From assembly GCA_015711875.1 (NCBI GenBank), contig JACVJG010000128.1, forward strand, positions 1-7,353: DNA of 7,353 bases, written 5' to 3'. The position numbers and the translations under genes are program-made. The notes under the pieces are model-generated. The model searched no databases and was not told where the DNA came from. It saw only the letters and a list, made by a program, of their open reading frames with translations. This DNA is from Candidatus Solincola jinzensis (GTDB lineage: Bacteria > Actinomycetota > Geothermincolia > Geothermincolales > RBG-13-55-18). This document shows, piece by piece, positions 5,929-7,353 of this stretch; the stretch's first letter is position 1; each line of letters opens with the position of its first letter.

Positions 5929-6050
5929 GCCGAAAACCATCCCGGCATATCGACATCTCAATATTTTACCCGCCCGGAGGACATCCGGGCTCGACCTGGC
6001 AGGCGCGAGAGCCACGAGGGCCTGTTCTCGCGCTGGGATGGCTTTTCGGC
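5929..6050. repeat. Nested inverted repeats upstream of the flavoprotein gene
   Basis: The outer arms are GCCGAAAACCATCCC (5929-5943) and GGGATGGCTTTTCGGC (6035-6050), complementary except for one extra base in the right arm. Inside lies a perfect eight-base-pair hairpin (GCGCGAGA at 6003-6010, TCTCGCGC at 6026-6033, 15-base loop). The possible -10 box at 5963-5968 sits between the outer arms. Regulatory or termination roles are both possible; neither is shown. Confidence 0.55.
5963..5968 (-). promoter_or_regulatory. Possible -10 box for the flavoprotein gene
   Basis: The minus strand reads TAAAAT in a short AT-rich island (5961-5968). Transcription would begin near 5956, exactly at the upstream in-frame ATG, leaving either a leaderless start or a leader of about 120 bases to the internal start. 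No consensus -35 is seen. Confidence 0.3.
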
Positions 6051-6204
6051 TCGCCCGAACACGACACGCGAGCGACTGCGCCCGGGGCCAGACCCTCGCC
6101 GGGGGCCGGCTTCGAGGAAGCGCGGTTAAAGGAAGCTCCAATAACGCCAGCCGCCGCACGGCGTAGGCAGGTCAGGGCTGACCTCCCACTCGAGCGAAGC
6201 GCGC

Positions 6205-6319
6205 ATGCTATATCGCTTGGGAGGATCTCCCGATCATTCCACCCCCTGGAGGGCCCTTGCGGTCTCCAGAGGGATGTTAATGCTATATCGCTTGGGAGGA
6301 TCTCCCGATCATTCCACCC
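6205..6319. repeat. Exact 40-base direct repeat pair, 35-base spacer
   Basis: Bases 6205-6244 and 6280-6319 are identical over all 40 positions (begin ATGCTATATCGCTTGGGAGG, end CATTCCACCC); identity stops sharply on both sides. Each copy contains a small hairpin (GGGAG-GAT-CTCCC). The 35-base spacer is itself self-complementary: CTGGAG (6246-6251) pairs with CTCCAG (6264-6269), extended by three G:C pairs past a bulged A. The right copy ends one base before the glycosyltransferase stop codon. Two copies with a folding spacer and no cas genes do not look like a CRISPR. A small intergenic repeat element or RNA structure is more likely. Confidence 0.9.
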
Positions 6320-6320
6320 T

Positions 6321-7353
6321 TTATGCGGAGCGCGCCTGCGAGGGCTTCAGGCGCGCGGCATGCGCCTCCAGGGCCCTGCGGTACATCTCCACGTAGCTCT
6401 CGGCCATGGCTCGGGGGCTGAAACGCTCCTCCGCCACGCGGCGGCATTCCGCGGGGTCTATCTCGTCTACGCGCTCCAGGTAGGGCTCGAGCTCCTCGGG
6501 GGTATCCGCGAGGAAGCCGGTGACCCCGTGCTCGACCACCTCGGGCACCGCGCCCCACCGCGTCGCCAGCACGGGCGTGCCGCATGCCAGGGCCTCCGCC
6601 ATCACCAGGCCGAAGGGCTCCTCCCACTGGATGGGGAAGAGGAAGGCGCGCGCCTTCGACACCAGGCGCACCTTTTCCTCCTGGGAAACCTCTCCCAGGT
6701 AGTCGGCGCGCTCGCCATCAAGGAGCGGCTTCACCCGCTCCTCGAAGTATTCGCGGTCCCGGCCGGGGTCGATCTTTCCCGCCAGGAGGATGCGGTGACC
6801 CGTCTTCAGCGCCAGCCGCACGGCGTTCTCCGTGCCCTTGGCCTCGCAGATGCGGCTCACGCAGACCAGGTAGTCCTCCTTTTCTCCCTCAAAGCGGTGC
6901 TCCTCGACATCCACCGCGTTGGGCACCACCCCGAGGTAATTCAACCCGGGGCAGCCCTCCATCTGCCTGCGGCTGATGGCCACGTACCAGCAATCGTCCT
7001 TGAAGGACTCGTAGAACATGCGCGTGTCCCGGGTGAAGGGGCCGTGCAGGGTGTGCACCACGGGCAGCGGCAGCAGGCTAGCGAAGGCGGGTCCGAGGAA
7101 ACCGGAGTGGTCGTGCACGATGTCGTACCCGCCGCCACTTATCTCGCGGTAGGCCTGCCCCACGTGCAGGGCATCGAAAAGGGTCTCGCCCATATGCTGG
7201 GTGGGAGCCTGCTCCAGCATGATGCGCTGCCTGGCGCAGGTCCGGCAGTCTCCCGCCGCGAAGAGGGTCACCTCCTCTCCCCGCTCCACCAGCTCGTCCA
7301 CCAGCAGCTTCAATACCCGCTCTATCCCCCCGTAGCCTTCGGGTGGTATAGGT
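6321..7353 (-). CDS. GT4-family glycosyltransferase (GT-B fold), N terminus beyond the right edge
   Basis: The frame is open to the window edge. The codons upstream of a TTG at 7313 read PIPPEGYGGIERVL, the classic N-terminal donor-site loop of this family, so the TTG is not the start and roughly the first 10-15 residues are missing. Numbering from the TTG: GDCRTC at 21-26, a VVHTLHGPF strand at 85-93, VAISRRQ at 111-117, VVPNAVD at 129-135 (linker to the second Rossmann domain), a nucleotide-sugar region YLVCVSRICEAKGTENAV at 148-165, and the E-x7-E motif at Glu232/Glu240 followed by ALACGTPVLATRWGAVPEVV. The enzyme transfers a sugar from a nucleotide donor at the cytoplasmic face; the acceptor is unknown. 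It has more cysteines than is usual, including CRTC. The stop codon abuts the 40-base repeat. Confidence 0.93.
   Translation of the reverse strand, partial: PIPPEGYGGIERVLKLLVDELVERGEEVTLFAAGDCRTCARQRIMLEQAPTQHMGETLFDALHVGQAYREISGGGYDIVHDHSGFLGPAFASLLPLPVVHTLHGPFTRDTRMFYESFKDDCWYVAISRRQMEGCPGLNYLGVVPNAVDVEEHRFEGEKEDYLVCVSRICEAKGTENAVRLALKTGHRILLAGKIDPGRDREYFEERVKPLLDGERADYLGEVSQEEKVRLVSKARAFLFPIQWEEPFGLVMAEALACGTPVLATRWGAVPEVVEHGVTGFLADTPEELEPYLERVDEIDPAECRRVAEERFSPRAMAESYVEMYRRALEAHAARLKPSQARSA

Larger units (their letters stand above)
5834..6320. other. Long spacer between the two minus-strand genes
   Basis: This 487-base spacer holds no credible gene. It contains a possible promoter for the flavoprotein gene, a nested inverted-repeat structure (5929-6050), and an exact 40-base direct repeat pair at its right end (6205-6319). 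The part next to the flavoprotein start would be a 5' leader of about 120 bases if the promoter at 5963-5968 is real. Plus-strand open frames in the spacer are antisense or repeat-derived. Confidence 0.55.

Noticed and set aside
5834..5956. N-terminal extension of the flavoprotein from the ATG at 5956
   Set aside because: The 41 extra residues are unlike the family, whose members begin just before the FAD motif, and there is no ribosome site. It is kept only as a leaderless possibility in the findings.
6205..6319. A two-repeat CRISPR mini-array
   Set aside because: There are only two copies, the 40-base repeat is long, the single spacer is self-complementary, and there are no cas genes in the window.
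6205..6396. A plus-strand open frame with the peptide MLYRLGGSPDHST twice
   Set aside because: The repeated peptide is just the translation of the 40-base DNA repeat, and the rest is antisense to the glycosyltransferase.
6321..7313. TTG at 7313 as the glycosyltransferase start
   Set aside because: The upstream codons encode the conserved PPEGYGGIERV loop, so the gene continues past the window edge.

Overview
The window is high-GC bacterial DNA with six credible protein genes separated by unusually long, repeat-rich spacers. I see no rRNA, tRNA, transposase or cas gene. The organism is probably an anaerobic, deep-branching, high-GC lineage; a subsurface or geothermal Actinomycetota relative is my best guess. 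That guess rests on base composition, cysteine-rich proteins, a stand-alone EF-Tu-domain-2-like protein and a GEAAG-type geranylgeranyl-reductase-family flavoprotein. It is an inference, not a classification.

Layout. 1-435 holds a degenerate array of direct repeats whose last unit runs into the 3' end of a CsoR/CstR-family repressor gene (433-726, minus). This repressor has the cysteine pair of a persulfide sensor but lacks the usual copper-binding histidine. A 302-base spacer separates it from four plus-strand genes: a small EF-Tu-domain-2-like protein (1029-1283), a two-pass membrane protein with a possible bacterial PH-like domain (1487-2065), a lipoprotein made of two tandem copies of one domain (2408-3505), and a cysteine-rich protein resembling L-2-amino-thiazoline-4-carboxylic acid hydrolases (3602-4366). 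After a convergent spacer come two minus-strand genes: an FAD-dependent geranylgeranyl-reductase-family enzyme (4733 to about 5833) and a GT4 glycosyltransferase (6321-7353) whose N terminus lies beyond the right edge.

The genes do not form an obvious pathway. The lipoprotein and the gene after it are 96 bases apart and could share a transcript. The others have their own spacers of about 200-490 bases. The membrane protein, lipoprotein, isoprenoid-reductase-like enzyme and glycosyltransferase suggest a loose cell-envelope theme, but that is weak inference.

The most unusual signal is between the genes. Four separate spacers each hold direct repeats spaced about 75-88 bases apart (one interval is 70). 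The clearest is an exact 40-base pair at 6205 and 6280 next to the glycosyltransferase stop codon. At the left end, a repeat unit appears to have supplied the last ten codons of the repressor. A nested inverted repeat surrounds a possible promoter for the flavoprotein gene. No complete new defence or mobile system is visible here.
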